From Flavobacteriales bacterium (GTDB lineage: Bacteria; Bacteroidota; Bacteroidia; UBA10329), in the NCBI GenBank assembly GCA_018402015.1, contig JAGYJL010000022.1, positions 1-37,410 on the forward strand: 37,410 nt of DNA. The letters are read 5' to 3'. Of the stretch, positions 22,614-31,713 are shown one piece after another; the first letter of the stretch is position 1; each line of letters starts with the position of its first letter. The position numbers were made by a program, and so were the translations under genes. The notes beneath the pieces were generated by a model. The model made no database searches, had not been told where the DNA came from, and was given only the letters and a program-made list of their open reading frames with translations.

Positions 22614-24188
22614 TTAGTATTTTCCTGCCAAGTCAGCGGCAACTTTTTCCAATGTATCGGTGATCTCGTCAGTCAGTTTACCTGCTTTCAATCCATCAAG
22701 AACATCACGGTGCTTTGCGTCCATGTAATCCAAGAATTCCGTTTCGAAAGCTCTCACTTTCTCTACAGGAACTTTTCTCAAAAGACCTTTTGATCCAAGA
22801 TAGATGATGGCAACTTGCTTCTCAACAGAAACAGGAGCGTACTGTCCTTGCTTCAAGATCTCCACGTTACGTTTTCCTTTTTCAAGAACGTTCATGGTAG
22901 CAGCATCAAGGTCAGAACCGAATTTGGCAAATGCCTCAAGCTCACGGTACTGTGCTTGGTCAAGCTTCAATGTACCTGCAACTTTCTTCATCGACTTGAT
23001 CTGAGCCGATCCACCAACACGCGATACCGAAATACCTACGTTGATTGCTGGACGAACACCAGAGTTGAACAAGTTCGACTCCAAGAAGATCTGACCATCC
23101 GTAATCGAAATTACGTTGGTTGGGATGTATGCAGAAACGTCACCCGCTTGTGTTTCGATAATTGGAAGTGCAGTCAAAGAACCACCACCTTTCACTTTGT
23201 CTTTCAAAGAAGGAGGAAGGTCGTTCATGTTCTTCGCAACTTCATCATCGTTGATCACCTTGGCAGCGCGCTCTAGCAGACGGCTGTGTAGGTAGAAAAC
23301 GTCTCCCGGGTAAGCCTCACGACCTGGAGGTCTTCTCAAAAGAAGAGATACCTCACGGTAAGCAACGGCTTGTTTCGATAAGTCATCATAAATGATCAAT
23401 GCTGGACGACCAGTATCACGGAAATATTCTCCGATGGCAGCACCTGAGAATGGAGCGTAAAACTGAAGTGGAGCTGGATCAGAAGCTGTTGCAGCAACAA
23501 CAACCGTGTAGGCCATTGCACCTGCGTCTTCCAATGTTTTCACGATTCCAGCAACAGTAGAACCTTTTTGTCCGATAGCAACATAGATACAGAATACAGG
23601 CTCGCCTCTGTCGTAAAATTCTTTTTGGTTGATGATGGTATCGATCGTCACAGCAGTTTTACCTGTCTGACGGTCACCAATGATAAGCTCACGTTGTCCA
23701 CGACCAATTGGAATCATCGCATCGATTGCTTTGATACCTGTTTGAAGTGGCTCAGTTACCGGCTGACGGAACACAACACCTGGTGCTTTACGCTCCAATG
23801 GCATTTCGAAAAGTTCTCCTGAGATAGGTCCTTTACCATCAATTGGCTCACCCAACGTGTTCACAACACGACCTAGAAGACCTTCTCCTACTTGAATGGA
23901 AGCAATCTTTCCAGTACGCTTTGCAGTAGAACCTTCAGCAATACCGCTTGAAGAACCAAGCAATACCGCACCAACGTTGTCCTCTTCCAAGTTCAAGATG
24001 ATACCTCGTGTACCTCCGTCAAATTCGATAAGCTCACCAGCTTGAACGTTTGAAAGACCGTAAATACGAGCAATACCATCACCCACTTGGAGTACGGTAC
24101 CTACTTCTTCCAGTTCAGCTTCGCTTTTGTAGCCTGAGAGTTGTTCTCTTAAAATACCTGAGATCTCTGCTGGTTTGATGTCTGCCAT
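22614..24188 (-). CDS. atpA: ATP synthase F1 subunit alpha
   Basis: A 524-residue protein, the normal length. It contains the P-loop [10 protein letters not shown] near residue 170, a Walker B-type strand [12 protein letters not shown], and the [13 protein letters not shown] block with the conserved Ser-Arg. The N-terminal [14 protein letters not shown] is the usual delta-binding segment. It forms the non-catalytic nucleotide sites of the F1 hexamer. Genes for beta and epsilon are not in this cluster, as is common in Bacteroidota, where atpDC sits elsewhere. The gene is 35 bases after atpH. Confidence 0.98.
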   Translation of the reverse strand: MADIKPAEISGILREQLSGYKSEAELEEVGTVLQVGDGIARIYGLSNVQAGELIEFDGGTRGIILNLEEDNVGAVLLGSSSGIAEGSTAKRTGKIASIQVGEGLLGRVVNTLGEPIDGKGPISGELFEMPLERKAPGVVFRQPVTEPLQTGIKAIDAMIPIGRGQRELIIGDRQTGKTAVTIDTIINQKEFYDRGEPVFCIYVAIGQKGSTVAGIVKTLEDAGAMAYTVVVAATASDPAPLQFYAPFSGAAIGEYFRDTGRPALIIYDDLSKQAVAYREVSLLLRRPPGREAYPGDVFYLHSRLLERAAKVINDDEVAKNMNDLPPSLKDKVKGGGSLTALPIIETQAGDVSAYIPTNVISITDGQIFLESNLFNSGVRPAINVGISVSRVGGSAQIKSMKKVAGTLKLDQAQYRELEAFAKFGSDLDAATMNVLEKGKRNVEILKQGQYAPVSVEKQVAIIYLGSKGLLRKVPVEKVRAFETEFLDYMDAKHRDVLDGLKAGKLTDEITDTLEKVAADLAGKY

Positions 24189-24223
24189 TTTATTAGTGTT
24201 TGTTCGGAATCGCTTCCGCTTAA

Positions 24224-24781
24224 TTAAATTCCTTTAGCAAATGATTTATTCATGAATTCTTGGCGTAGGTCACCGATCTTACTCAAGATCGAAGTGTCCA
24301 ATTGTTTGTCGCCAATGCGGAGTATGAATCCTCCAATAAGTTCCGGATTGATCTCTGTTTCAAGTTCAACCGTTCCACCAACTTCTTTCTGAACAAGGTC
24401 AGTGATTTTCTTCTTCGCATCGTCAGCCAGAACCGAAGCCGAAGTAACAACCGCAGTTGTAATTCCTTTCATCGCCTTGTATTGCGCCACAAACGCATCA
24501 GCAATTTCTGGAAGTGCCCCCTCTCTTCTGTTCTTGGTAATAAGTGCAATGAAAAGCATGGTCACTTTACTCACATTCTTCTCATAGATGCTGGTCAGAA
24601 TGCTCACCTTTTTCTCTGTGTTCACCACAGGACTTTTGAGTAGAACAACCAGGTCGCGATTTTCAGAACAGGTCTTTTTGATCAACATCATGTCGTTGAA
24701 AGCCTCTTCCAGATTTCCCTTCTCGGCCACAAGTCCAAGGAGCGATTTCGCGTATCGTGTTGCAACCTTTGTCTGAGCCAT
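24224..24781 (-). CDS. atpH: ATP synthase F1 subunit delta (OSCP)
   Basis: A 185-residue OSCP/delta protein. The six-helix N-terminal domain starts at [17 protein letters not shown]. The C-terminal domain ends in the conserved [26 protein letters not shown] and a short LRQEF tail. It joins the top of F1 to the peripheral stalk. The start is one base after the stop of atpF, so the two are probably translationally coupled. Confidence 0.96.
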   Translation of the reverse strand: MAQTKVATRYAKSLLGLVAEKGNLEEAFNDMMLIKKTCSENRDLVVLLKSPVVNTEKKVSILTSIYEKNVSKVTMLFIALITKNRREGALPEIADAFVAQYKAMKGITTAVVTSASVLADDAKKKITDLVQKEVGGTVELETEINPELIGGFILRIGDKQLDTSILSKIGDLRQEFMNKSFAKGI

Positions 24782-24782
24782 T

Positions 24783-25277
24783 TTAGTTCAGCTTGATGTC
24801 TTCAAGTAGATTATCAACAAGTTGTTTCTGCTTTGCAGCATCACCCAACTCAGCTTTCAGAATCTTCTCTGCAATTTCAATTGAAAGTGCAGCAACATGA
24901 TTCTTGATCTCAGCCATTGCAGCTGTTTTCTCTGTTTCAATGCTCTCACGAGCGTCAGCCACGATTTTCTCAGCTTTCGCTTTCGCATCTCCTTCAGCGT
25001 CAGCAATCAGTTTTTCACGGATCTCCTTCGCATCCTTCAGCATGTTGTCGCGCTCTTCGCGTGCTTCTTTCAGGATCTGCTCATTATCAGACTGAAGTTT
25101 TTGCATTTCAGCCTTGGCATGTTCAGCCGATTTCAACGCGTTGGAGATGTTCTCCTCTCGCTCTTTGATCGTTTCAAGAATGGCTGGCCATGCAAATTTG
25201 CCCAATCCCACCCAAACAATAAGGAAGGCTATGGTCATCCAAATGATGAGGCCTATTCCAGGAGTTACTAATCCCAT
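24783..25277 (-). CDS. atpF: ATP synthase Fo subunit b
   Basis: A 164-residue stator subunit. A single N-terminal membrane helix (GLIIWMTIAFLIVWVGLGKFAW, about 8-29) includes the usual Pro-Ala-Ile-Leu exit. The rest is a long charged coiled coil (KEREENISNALKSAEHAKAEMQ, then Ala/Glu/Lys-rich heptads) that dimerises as the peripheral stalk and binds delta. Length and layout are standard. It lies 90 bases after atpE and directly before atpH. Confidence 0.96.
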   Translation of the reverse strand: MGLVTPGIGLIIWMTIAFLIVWVGLGKFAWPAILETIKEREENISNALKSAEHAKAEMQKLQSDNEQILKEAREERDNMLKDAKEIREKLIADAEGDAKAKAEKIVADARESIETEKTAAMAEIKNHVAALSIEIAEKILKAELGDAAKQKQLVDNLLEDIKLN

Positions 25278-25367
25278 TTCTGTGTGTTTTTCTAATTCAG
25301 ATCAATTTGTGGAATCCCACGGTGCTGACCAACCGTCAGCACCGGGATTCCGAACCCTTTATTCGTC

Positions 25368-25619
<252 letters not shown>

Positions 25620-25655
25620 TTATTATTGTTTTGGGTTAATTGATTACTGATTTGA

Positions 25656-26882
25656 TTAATGATGTTCCTCCACTGCGCTACCGAAATAGAGAGCAGAAAG
25701 AAGTGTGAATACGTATGCCTGAAGGAATGCTACGAGCAATTCCATTACGTTCATGAAAACTCCGAAAAGCAACGATACGATTGATGCTCCATAACCTGCA
25801 CCAGCACCATAGATATCGGCAAAGATGAAGATGAGACTCATGAATGACAGAATGATAATGTGACCAGCAGTGATGTTGGCAAACAATCGAAGGCAAAGTA
25901 CCAATGGCTTGGTGAAGACGCCTAAAAGCTCGATCGGAATCATCAATGGCAACAACCATCCTGGAACACCAGGTGTTGCAAAAATATGACCCCAATAAGT
26001 TTTGTTTCCATTTACTGTGGTCATTACAAAGGTGAACAATGCCAATACCATCGTTACTGCAATGTTTCCAGTAACGTTGAATCCTCCAATGAATGGAATA
26101 AGACCTAGGATGTTGGCGATCCAAATAAAGAAGAAGATGGTAAGCAAGAATGGCATGAAACGCTCGTACTTGTGCCCGATAGATGGTTTTGCAATTTCGT
26201 CTCTGATGAAAAGAATAATCGTTTCCATGAGCGCCTGAAATCCTTTAGGTGCTTCGTTAGAACCTTCTCGTTTATATGCACCTGCAACTTTGCTGAAGAT
26301 GATGAACATTAGCAAAACAGTGATCAGAATTCCAGCTACGGTCTTAGTAATGGAAAGATCTATGAATGCACCATTTTCGCCTCTGAATACTCCGCCCCAA
26401 CTTTGCTCCGAATATCCCATGCTCATAGCTTCTTCCAAGTGAATTTCTTCTGAAGAAGCAAATGGATTGTTCAAGCCTAGACGATAGATATGTCCATGGT
26501 TCAATACATAACGGTTTTTGGCAGCATGTCCGTGATGAAAGCTAGAGGAAAGAAACACACTCAATCCATCTTCGGTACTGTAAAGTATTACTGGCAAAGG
26601 AATGCTAACGGAATGACCGCCAATATCCATCAAGTGAATATCGTACGCATCCATTACGTGGTGCATGATCATATCACCAGCATTAAAAGCTTCAGCTTCG
26701 TGTTCAGAATGGTCGGTCGCATGGGCCGAAGCTTCCTCGTTTACACCATGCTGATGAGTAGAATCCTCGGCATGAACATCATAATCTTCCGAAGCCAACA
26801 AACTTCCTGATGTTAAAAAGGCAAGGGAAATAAGAAGGAAAAACGGCTTGAAAGCCTTGTGTGGTCTATGTTTCAGCATCAT
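25656..26882 (-). CDS. atpB: ATP synthase Fo subunit a with His-rich N-terminal extension
   Basis: About 408 residues from the ATG at 26882. A longer frame to 26951 exists, but the promoter at 26920-26951 lies in it. A signal-peptide-like helix (FFLLISLAFLTSGSLLAS) is followed by about 40 residues rich in His, Glu and Asp, then the canonical subunit a. The essential half-channel Arg is in LRLFANITAGH, and PLMIPIELLGVFTKPL is typical. The exported acidic/His-rich extension is seen in other Bacteroidota AtpB proteins and is not in E. coli. The subunit forms the proton path with the c ring. Alternative start: the adjacent ATG at 26879. Confidence 0.94.
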   Translation of the reverse strand: MMLKHRPHKAFKPFFLLISLAFLTSGSLLASEDYDVHAEDSTHQHGVNEEASAHATDHSEHEAEAFNAGDMIMHHVMDAYDIHLMDIGGHSVSIPLPVILYSTEDGLSVFLSSSFHHGHAAKNRYVLNHGHIYRLGLNNPFASSEEIHLEEAMSMGYSEQSWGGVFRGENGAFIDLSITKTVAGILITVLLMFIIFSKVAGAYKREGSNEAPKGFQALMETIILFIRDEIAKPSIGHKYERFMPFLLTIFFFIWIANILGLIPFIGGFNVTGNIAVTMVLALFTFVMTTVNGNKTYWGHIFATPGVPGWLLPLMIPIELLGVFTKPLVLCLRLFANITAGHIIILSFMSLIFIFADIYGAGAGYGASIVSLLFGVFMNVMELLVAFLQAYVFTLLSALYFGSAVEEHH

Positions 26883-26919
26883 CGAAACGGGGATTTTATA
26901 CCGCCTGATTTTTCGGGCG

Positions 26920-26951
26920 CAAATATAGACAAAAGAAAAGGTAAGGAACAA
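26920..26951 (-). promoter_or_regulatory. Bacteroidota promoter of the atpB operon
   Basis: On the minus strand TTG (26951-26949) is followed by 21 bases and TATATTTG (26927-26920), which fits the TTG-N19-23-TAnnTTTG rule completely. This is the best promoter match in the window. Transcription would start near 26915 and give a leader of about 33 bases to the atpB ATG at 26882. Confidence 0.72.
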
Positions 26952-27004
26952 CGTTTTTTAACGTCTTTCTACTAACGTTCAAACTATTGACCTGTAAGTG
27001 CTAG

Positions 27005-27376
27005 CTACTTCTGGTTTTTCAGCACTTTGAGAGCAGAAATCACCTCTAGAATCGTGTAGGTCACATAAAGGGTTAAAAACATGACGACCATCGGAATAGC
27101 TTCCGATTGATAAGCGAAAACGTAGACTCCTAATGCCACGATATAAACCAACATTTTGATTCCAGTAATTGCCATGAAATAGGGAGGAAACAGTTGCGGC
27201 CTTTGGTGCGATGCTTTGATTGTGAAAAGATGGACAGCTATGCTTGTTCCGAACATGAAGAGACCACAAATAGAAAGGTGAAGTGTGTTCAATTCAATAT
27301 CCATTGTTTCATTAACAATAGCCAAAATGCCCATTGCAACGAAATAAACAACAAGAGCTTTTACCGGGTACTTCAT
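27005..27376 (-). CDS. Small four-helix membrane protein of the atp cluster
   Basis: A 123-residue protein from the ATG at 27376; an upstream frame without a better start was discounted. Four hydrophobic segments are visible (VVYFVAMGILAI, LSICGLFMFGTSIAVHLF, ITGIKMLVYIVALGVYVF, MVVMFLTLYVTYTILEVI). It has the position and topology of an AtpI-like accessory protein between AtpZ and subunit a in Bacteroidota, but sequence similarity is not clear enough for a name. Its start overlaps the end of atpZ by 4 bases, so they are translationally coupled. A role in Fo assembly is inferred from position only. Confidence 0.75.
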   Translation of the reverse strand: MKYPVKALVVYFVAMGILAIVNETMDIELNTLHLSICGLFMFGTSIAVHLFTIKASHQRPQLFPPYFMAITGIKMLVYIVALGVYVFAYQSEAIPMVVMFLTLYVTYTILEVISALKVLKNQK

Positions 27377-27603
27377 CCTTTTAGAAGGTCTTTTATTGCA
27401 AAATACATGGATAGAAAAACGGCCAGAATTGTGAATCCACCCGTAAACCACGGTGTTTGTGTCTCCAAATATTTATCCAGTTGAATTCCACCTAGTGCAC
27501 CAGCCACAATAATAAGGGCCATTTGCGTTGCTAGTGAAGAATACTTGATGAAAGCGTTAGGCTGTTTTTTCCTGCCGTTCTGCTTGTCTTGATTGTCCGG
27601 CAT
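27373..27603 (-). CDS. AtpZ/AtpI-family protein
   Basis: A 76-residue protein with a charged N-terminus and two membrane helices (ATQMALIIVAGALGGIQLDKYL and FTGGFTILAVFLSMYFAIKDL). The conserved GxxLDKxL between them is the AtpZ/AtpI signature. Relatives help c-ring assembly or import magnesium/calcium next to the ATP synthase genes. Its start lies 47 bases inside the end of the bactofilin gene in a different frame, and its end overlaps the next gene by 4 bases. Confidence 0.85.
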   Translation of the reverse strand: MPDNQDKQNGRKKQPNAFIKYSSLATQMALIIVAGALGGIQLDKYLETQTPWFTGGFTILAVFLSMYFAIKDLLKG

Positions 27604-27988
27604 TAGAAGTTATGTCTTTAACCACACCGCCCATGCTGCAAGAACCTGTGAACGTTGCTCCTGGTTCAATTGCCAGTTTCTTGGTAACAATATCACCTTG
27701 CACCTTTGCGGTTGATTTCAAAGAAAGAAGGTCAGAAACGGTAATGTTAGCCTTAATGCTTCCTTCGATCTCGGCATTTTCGCAGCGTATATCTCCCTCA
27801 ATTGTTCCACTGGCCCCGACAACAACACGGCCTTGGCATTCTAGAGAGCCGGTAAGCTTACCATCAATACGCAGATTACCACGTGCTTTAATGCTGCCTT
27901 CAATTACCGTATCGCTGTTTATATGGTTCGGCATTCCAGATCCAGAATTGCCTTTTGAGCTGTCGCTCGATGTTTTGTTGTTGAACAT
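27557..27988 (-). CDS. Bactofilin
   Basis: A 143-residue bactofilin (DUF583). A disordered Ser/Gly/Asn head of about 25 residues is followed by the right-handed beta-helix core, seen as repeating strands (DTVIEGSIKARGNLRIDGKLTGSL, GTIEGDIRCENAEIEGSIKANI, AKVQGDIVTKKLAIEPGATFTG), then a short charged tail. Bactofilins polymerise without nucleotide into cytoplasmic filaments at the membrane. The gene stands at the head of the atpZ/atp cluster, an arrangement known in Bacteroidota, and overlaps atpZ by 47 bases. Confidence 0.93.
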   Translation of the reverse strand: MFNNKTSSDSSKGNSGSGMPNHINSDTVIEGSIKARGNLRIDGKLTGSLECQGRVVVGASGTIEGDIRCENAEIEGSIKANITVSDLLSLKSTAKVQGDIVTKKLAIEPGATFTGSCSMGGVVKDITSNAGQSRQAERQEKTA

Positions 27989-28031
27989 TTTTCCTTTCCC
28001 TTTGTAACTTGCTCCGCTGCGCGAAGGATGC

Positions 28032-28039
28032 CAAATATA
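28032..28039 (-). promoter_or_regulatory. Bacteroidota -7 box (TAtaTTTG) of the bactofilin gene
   Basis: The minus strand reads TATATTTG, an exact TAnnTTTG match ending 43 bases before the bactofilin ATG. No -33 TTG at the standard spacing was found. It lies in the divergent gap with the thioesterase gene. Confidence 0.4.
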
Positions 28040-28100
28040 GTGATCCTTCGTAAAGTGCTGTTTTTACGCATGTTGCATTAACAATCGTTATCATATTAAT

Positions 28101-28547
28101 ATGGCAGATAGTCCGATAAGAGAATATTTCCGGTCGCAGATAGGAAAAGATGTGGCCTCAACGCCTCCTGGTTTTAGCGAATGGCTGCAACCAAAAATGA
28201 TTTCGGTAGAGGAAGATTCCCTTACCATAGAGGTGATGGTGAGACCTGAAATGTGTAACCCCGTAGGGACACTTCATGGCGGAATTCACTCCGCTATTCT
28301 AGACGAGGTGATCGGAATGACAGTGGCGGCCATGGGTAACGATACTCACTTTGTGTCTTTGAATATGACTACCGATTATTTGAGGGCCGCTAGGGCAGGC
28401 GAGGCAGTCCGTGCTACAGGCCAAGTAATCAGAAAAGGCAGAAGTGCTATTCATCTTATCGGTCAGATAACCAATTCCGAAGGCAAGGAACTTTCGCGTG
28501 CCACCCAGAACATGGTTTCAGTAGGTGTCCCTATGAAAATCCAATGA
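28101..28547 (+). CDS. Hotdog-fold acyl-CoA thioesterase (PaaI-like)
   Basis: A 148-residue hotdog protein. NPVGTLHGGIHSAILDEVIGM is the PaaI-type signature: the HGG turn, then the central helix with Asp as the probable catalytic residue. TDYLRAARAGEAVRATGQVIRKGRS forms the later strands. It probably hydrolyses an acyl- or aryl-CoA in the cytoplasm; the substrate is not readable. The stop overlaps the start of the next glycosyltransferase gene (ATGA), so the three plus-strand genes 28101-30123 form one operon. Confidence 0.9.
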   Translation: MADSPIREYFRSQIGKDVASTPPGFSEWLQPKMISVEEDSLTIEVMVRPEMCNPVGTLHGGIHSAILDEVIGMTVAAMGNDTHFVSLNMTTDYLRAARAGEAVRATGQVIRKGRSAIHLIGQITNSEGKELSRATQNMVSVGVPMKIQ

Positions 28548-29296
28548 GAAAGCTCTCAGCCGTCATCATCACACATAATGAAGCGCGCAACATAAAACGT
28601 TGCATAGCATCGCTGCAAGAAGTTGCAGACGAGATCGTGGTGGTAGACAGTTTCTCTACAGATGCTACGCCAAGTATCTGTAAAGGTCTTGGTGTACAAT
28701 TTCATCAGCGCGAATGGAAGGGCTACAGTAAGCAGAAAAATTATGGTAATGGTTTAGCGTCTAACGATTGGATCCTTTCCATAGATGCTGATGAAGCCTT
28801 GTCTGAAGACCTTCGGAACTCGATCCTGTTCGAGAAAACGCACAGTAAGGGGTTCAATTATTCTTTCAATCGGCTAACTAACTACTGCGGAAAATGGATA
28901 CGTCACTGTGGTTGGTATCCCGACACGAAGATCCGCATGTTCGACCGTAAAGAGAATGATTGGCGCGGAGATGTGCATGAAAAGCTTACGGTTGACCCTT
29001 CTACGGTTAAGAAGTTGAAGGGCGACCTGCTTCACTACAGTTACCATTCAATTAGCGACCACGTTTTACGGACCGACCGCTATTCTACCTTAGGAGCAAA
29101 CGAAATGTTTGACGCAGGAAAAAAAGCGAGCTTGTTCAAGATACTTTTCAACCCTTGGCTCAAGTTCAATCGCATGTATTTTCTGCAAATGGGATTTCTT
29201 GATGGACTATCTGGATTGACCATCTCGGTCGTAACGGCTTACGGCACGTTCCTTAAGTATGTTAAGTTGCGGTTTCTCATTCAGAATCAGCATTGA
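28544..29296 (+). CDS. GT2 glycosyltransferase (WaaE/KdtX-like)
   Basis: A 250-residue family 2 glycosyltransferase. The GT-A fold opens with LSAVIITHNEARNIKRCIASL and VVVDSFSTDAT; the metal-binding motif is SIDADEAL. The segments KQKNYG, WIRHCGWYPDTKIRMF and DVHEKL are shared with the WaaE/KdtX-like group that adds sugars to lipopolysaccharide core. A C-terminal hydrophobic stretch may anchor it to the inner membrane. It overlaps its upstream neighbour by 4 bases and the next gene by 1 base, indicating tight coupling. Confidence 0.93.
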   Translation: MRKLSAVIITHNEARNIKRCIASLQEVADEIVVVDSFSTDATPSICKGLGVQFHQREWKGYSKQKNYGNGLASNDWILSIDADEALSEDLRNSILFEKTHSKGFNYSFNRLTNYCGKWIRHCGWYPDTKIRMFDRKENDWRGDVHEKLTVDPSTVKKLKGDLLHYSYHSISDHVLRTDRYSTLGANEMFDAGKKASLFKILFNPWLKFNRMYFLQMGFLDGLSGLTISVVTAYGTFLKYVKLRFLIQNQH

Positions 29297-30123
29297 TGTC
29301 GTTCTCTATTCTCATTCCAACTTGGAATAATCTGGCCTTTTTGCAATGTTGCATTCGTAGTATTCGGCAGAACTCGACCTATGATCATGAGATTCTAGTG
29401 TATGTAAATGAAGGTTCTGATGGAACGGCTGAATGGTGTACGCAAGAACAGATCAAGTTCATTCATTCCGGAAGCAACGTTGGTGTTTGCACAGCTTTGA
29501 ACGCGCTGTTTGAGATCAGCACGAAAGAGATCATCTGCTACGTGAATGACGACATGTACCTGTGTCCCAATTGGGACGCGGTATTGGCCGATGAAATTGA
29601 AGGTATCGGGCACGAAAAGTTCTATCTCAGCGCTACCATGATTGAACCGGAGGAAACAGGAAATAAATGTGTTCTGGCTCCATTTCCGTTTGGGAAAACA
29701 CCATCAGAATTCAAAGAGTCAGAGTTGATTGCGGCATTACCGAACATGAAAAAGGCGGATTGGAGCGGTTCCACGTGGCCTCCAAACCTCATGCACCGAA
29801 GCATGTGGAAAGCCATTGGTGGCTATGGCGAAGAGTTCAGTCCAGGGCTGTATTCCGATCCAGATGTAAGTATGAAACTTTGGCAACAGGGTGTTCGGAT
29901 TTTTAAAGGTTTGGGTGAAAGTCGTGCGTATCATTTCATGTCCAAATCCACTGGACGAGTGAAGATGAACGATGGGAAGAAGACCTTCTTACAGAAATGG
30001 GGCGTTAGTTCATCTTGGTTCGTCAAAAAGGTGCTGCAGCAAGGACAACTATATGGAGGTCCACTATCGGAAAAGACCATCCGTCCTACGCTGAAGGATT
30101 GGCTTAAGCGCAAGTTGCTTTGA
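29296..30123 (+). CDS. GT2 glycosyltransferase
   Basis: A 275-residue family 2 glycosyltransferase. The ATG at 29296 shares its A with the stop of the preceding gene (TGATG), which is preferred over an in-frame TTG one codon earlier. The fold opens with FSILIPTWNNLAFLQCCIRSI and carries the metal motif VNDDMYL. A W-G-x-x-E-like acceptor region follows (IGGYGEEFSPGLYSDPDVSMKL). It probably acts on a surface polysaccharide with its neighbour. It ends at 30123, and the oppositely oriented O-antigen-ligase-like gene starts its stop codon at 30124, leaving no spacer. Confidence 0.92.
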   Translation: MSFSILIPTWNNLAFLQCCIRSIRQNSTYDHEILVYVNEGSDGTAEWCTQEQIKFIHSGSNVGVCTALNALFEISTKEIICYVNDDMYLCPNWDAVLADEIEGIGHEKFYLSATMIEPEETGNKCVLAPFPFGKTPSEFKESELIAALPNMKKADWSGSTWPPNLMHRSMWKAIGGYGEEFSPGLYSDPDVSMKLWQQGVRIFKGLGESRAYHFMSKSTGRVKMNDGKKTFLQKWGVSSSWFVKKVLQQGQLYGGPLSEKTIRPTLKDWLKRKLL

Positions 30124-31695
30124 TCACTTCACGTCCGAAAATTCTTTCCTCAATATCAGCAAGGAGCTGAAAAACGAAAACAATGCAACGCCAGATTGTC
30201 GAGAGAATGTGTTGTCTGTCATGAATGAAACCAACATGATAACCATGAAGATCTGGAACAGAAAATCGGATCGATAATACCACATTGGATATGCCAAGGA
30301 GAGCAGAAATAAGGCAAATCCGATTGTGCCGAGCGCTATGGCAATGGTAAGAAATTGGTTATGCGAAATTCCTTGGAATTGCTGTTCCAACCCGCGGTCG
30401 TCTATTGCGTACTCAGTTTTGTATGCATTGATCACATCACCGGTTCCAACGCCAAAAACCGGATGCTTCTTGAAGATTTCCCACCCTATTTCCATGTAAA
30501 CCCAGCGCTGCATGGCGGAGGAATTGTTGGCGTTCCGATGCCAAGAGTATTCCTCAAGCGCCCAAAGCAGTTGGTCAATTCTGCGAGAAAAACCAAGCTT
30601 GTCTGTATACAGGTAATTGGTGAATCCAGCCTCAATGTGTTCAATGTCCTCATCACTCAACTGATGAATACCTACTGAGTCTTTCAATAGACCTTTGGAT
30701 GTCATGTATCGCACTACCGTGAATTTGATCGGTTGACCCTTTCTGTCCAATCCCTCAAAATCAACATCGCTTCTAGTTGGCCATTCATTTCTCAATTCTT
30801 CCAGGCACACAAAGTTCCAAACGCGATGTCCGTTTTCGCGGTAGAGCACATCCTTCTGGTGTGCGTAATAATTGCCATTCAGCGTTTTTACCGTGAGCGT
30901 TAGGTAATTGAAAGGCACTTCTTGATTGTGAGTTACAGTTATCGTTCTTATGTACAAGGAAAGAGCAGTTATCGCGATGACAGAAACCACAAACCCACTC
31001 AAGCCAAAGGAGAATTTTCGGTGTTTGAAAATGAACCATGGAATGCTGAAAACGAGAACGGCAATCAACGATACGTATGCGGTGAATGCTTCTAAAATGA
31101 CCAGGAACCAACCCAACCACAGCATTGTGAATAGATAGATTCCTTTCTCGGTAACTGAAAGTTGCTCCCAATTGCTGTGGCAGTGATGGATGAGGATAAA
31201 TAGGGCCAGAACCACCATCAACCCGAAACGGATATGTGAAATGAAAACAGAAAGTTGGCGGTTATTCAGTAACTCATTACCGAACAATTCGAAGTATTGT
31301 GCAGCTCCGAAAAGCGAACCGATGACGCAGGCCAGAACAAATAGTTTAAGGAGGTCATGAATCCGTTCAATTGTAGGCAGTTTGCTGGTAAAGAGGAAAA
31401 GAGGAATGGCTAAAATCGGAATCGTCAGTCGGAGTTCTTTCCACCCTTGAGCCAGATCTGTAGTATGCAACATTCCAGCAGCATAGAGCACAAAAACTGC
31501 TGATACGGATAAGGATATGGGATCTTTGAAAAACCTTTGAAGATTGCTTTTGAAATTTCCTTGCAGGAGAAAGTTACCGGCCAGTACAAACGTTCCAACA
31601 CTTACCAGAAAAATAGACAGCGGCAGCCCAATGGCTATTATTGCCATGCCCCAAAAGGCAATGTTGCGGTGCTGCTGTTCTTTAAGTAAGGGCAT
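30124..31695 (-). CDS. O-antigen ligase/polymerase-like membrane protein
   Basis: A 523-residue inner-membrane protein with about ten helices and a large periplasmic loop of about 160 residues between the middle and the last helices. The Wzy_C/WaaL region reads HPVFGVGTGDVINAY then GISHNQFLTIAIALGTIGFALFLL, the usual ligase signature with the catalytic His in the HNQF part. The role is transfer or polymerisation of lipid-linked glycans at the periplasmic face; the two GT2 genes immediately adjacent fit this. It lies 18 bases behind the S41 protease gene and probably shares its transcript. Confidence 0.88.
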   Translation of the reverse strand: MPLLKEQQHRNIAFWGMAIIAIGLPLSIFLVSVGTFVLAGNFLLQGNFKSNLQRFFKDPISLSVSAVFVLYAAGMLHTTDLAQGWKELRLTIPILAIPLFLFTSKLPTIERIHDLLKLFVLACVIGSLFGAAQYFELFGNELLNNRQLSVFISHIRFGLMVVLALFILIHHCHSNWEQLSVTEKGIYLFTMLWLGWFLVILEAFTAYVSLIAVLVFSIPWFIFKHRKFSFGLSGFVVSVIAITALSLYIRTITVTHNQEVPFNYLTLTVKTLNGNYYAHQKDVLYRENGHRVWNFVCLEELRNEWPTRSDVDFEGLDRKGQPIKFTVVRYMTSKGLLKDSVGIHQLSDEDIEHIEAGFTNYLYTDKLGFSRRIDQLLWALEEYSWHRNANNSSAMQRWVYMEIGWEIFKKHPVFGVGTGDVINAYKTEYAIDDRGLEQQFQGISHNQFLTIAIALGTIGFALFLLSLAYPMWYYRSDFLFQIFMVIMLVSFMTDNTFSRQSGVALFSFFSSLLILRKEFSDVK

Positions 31696-31713
31696 TCTGC
31701 CTTGCTGAGGGCC

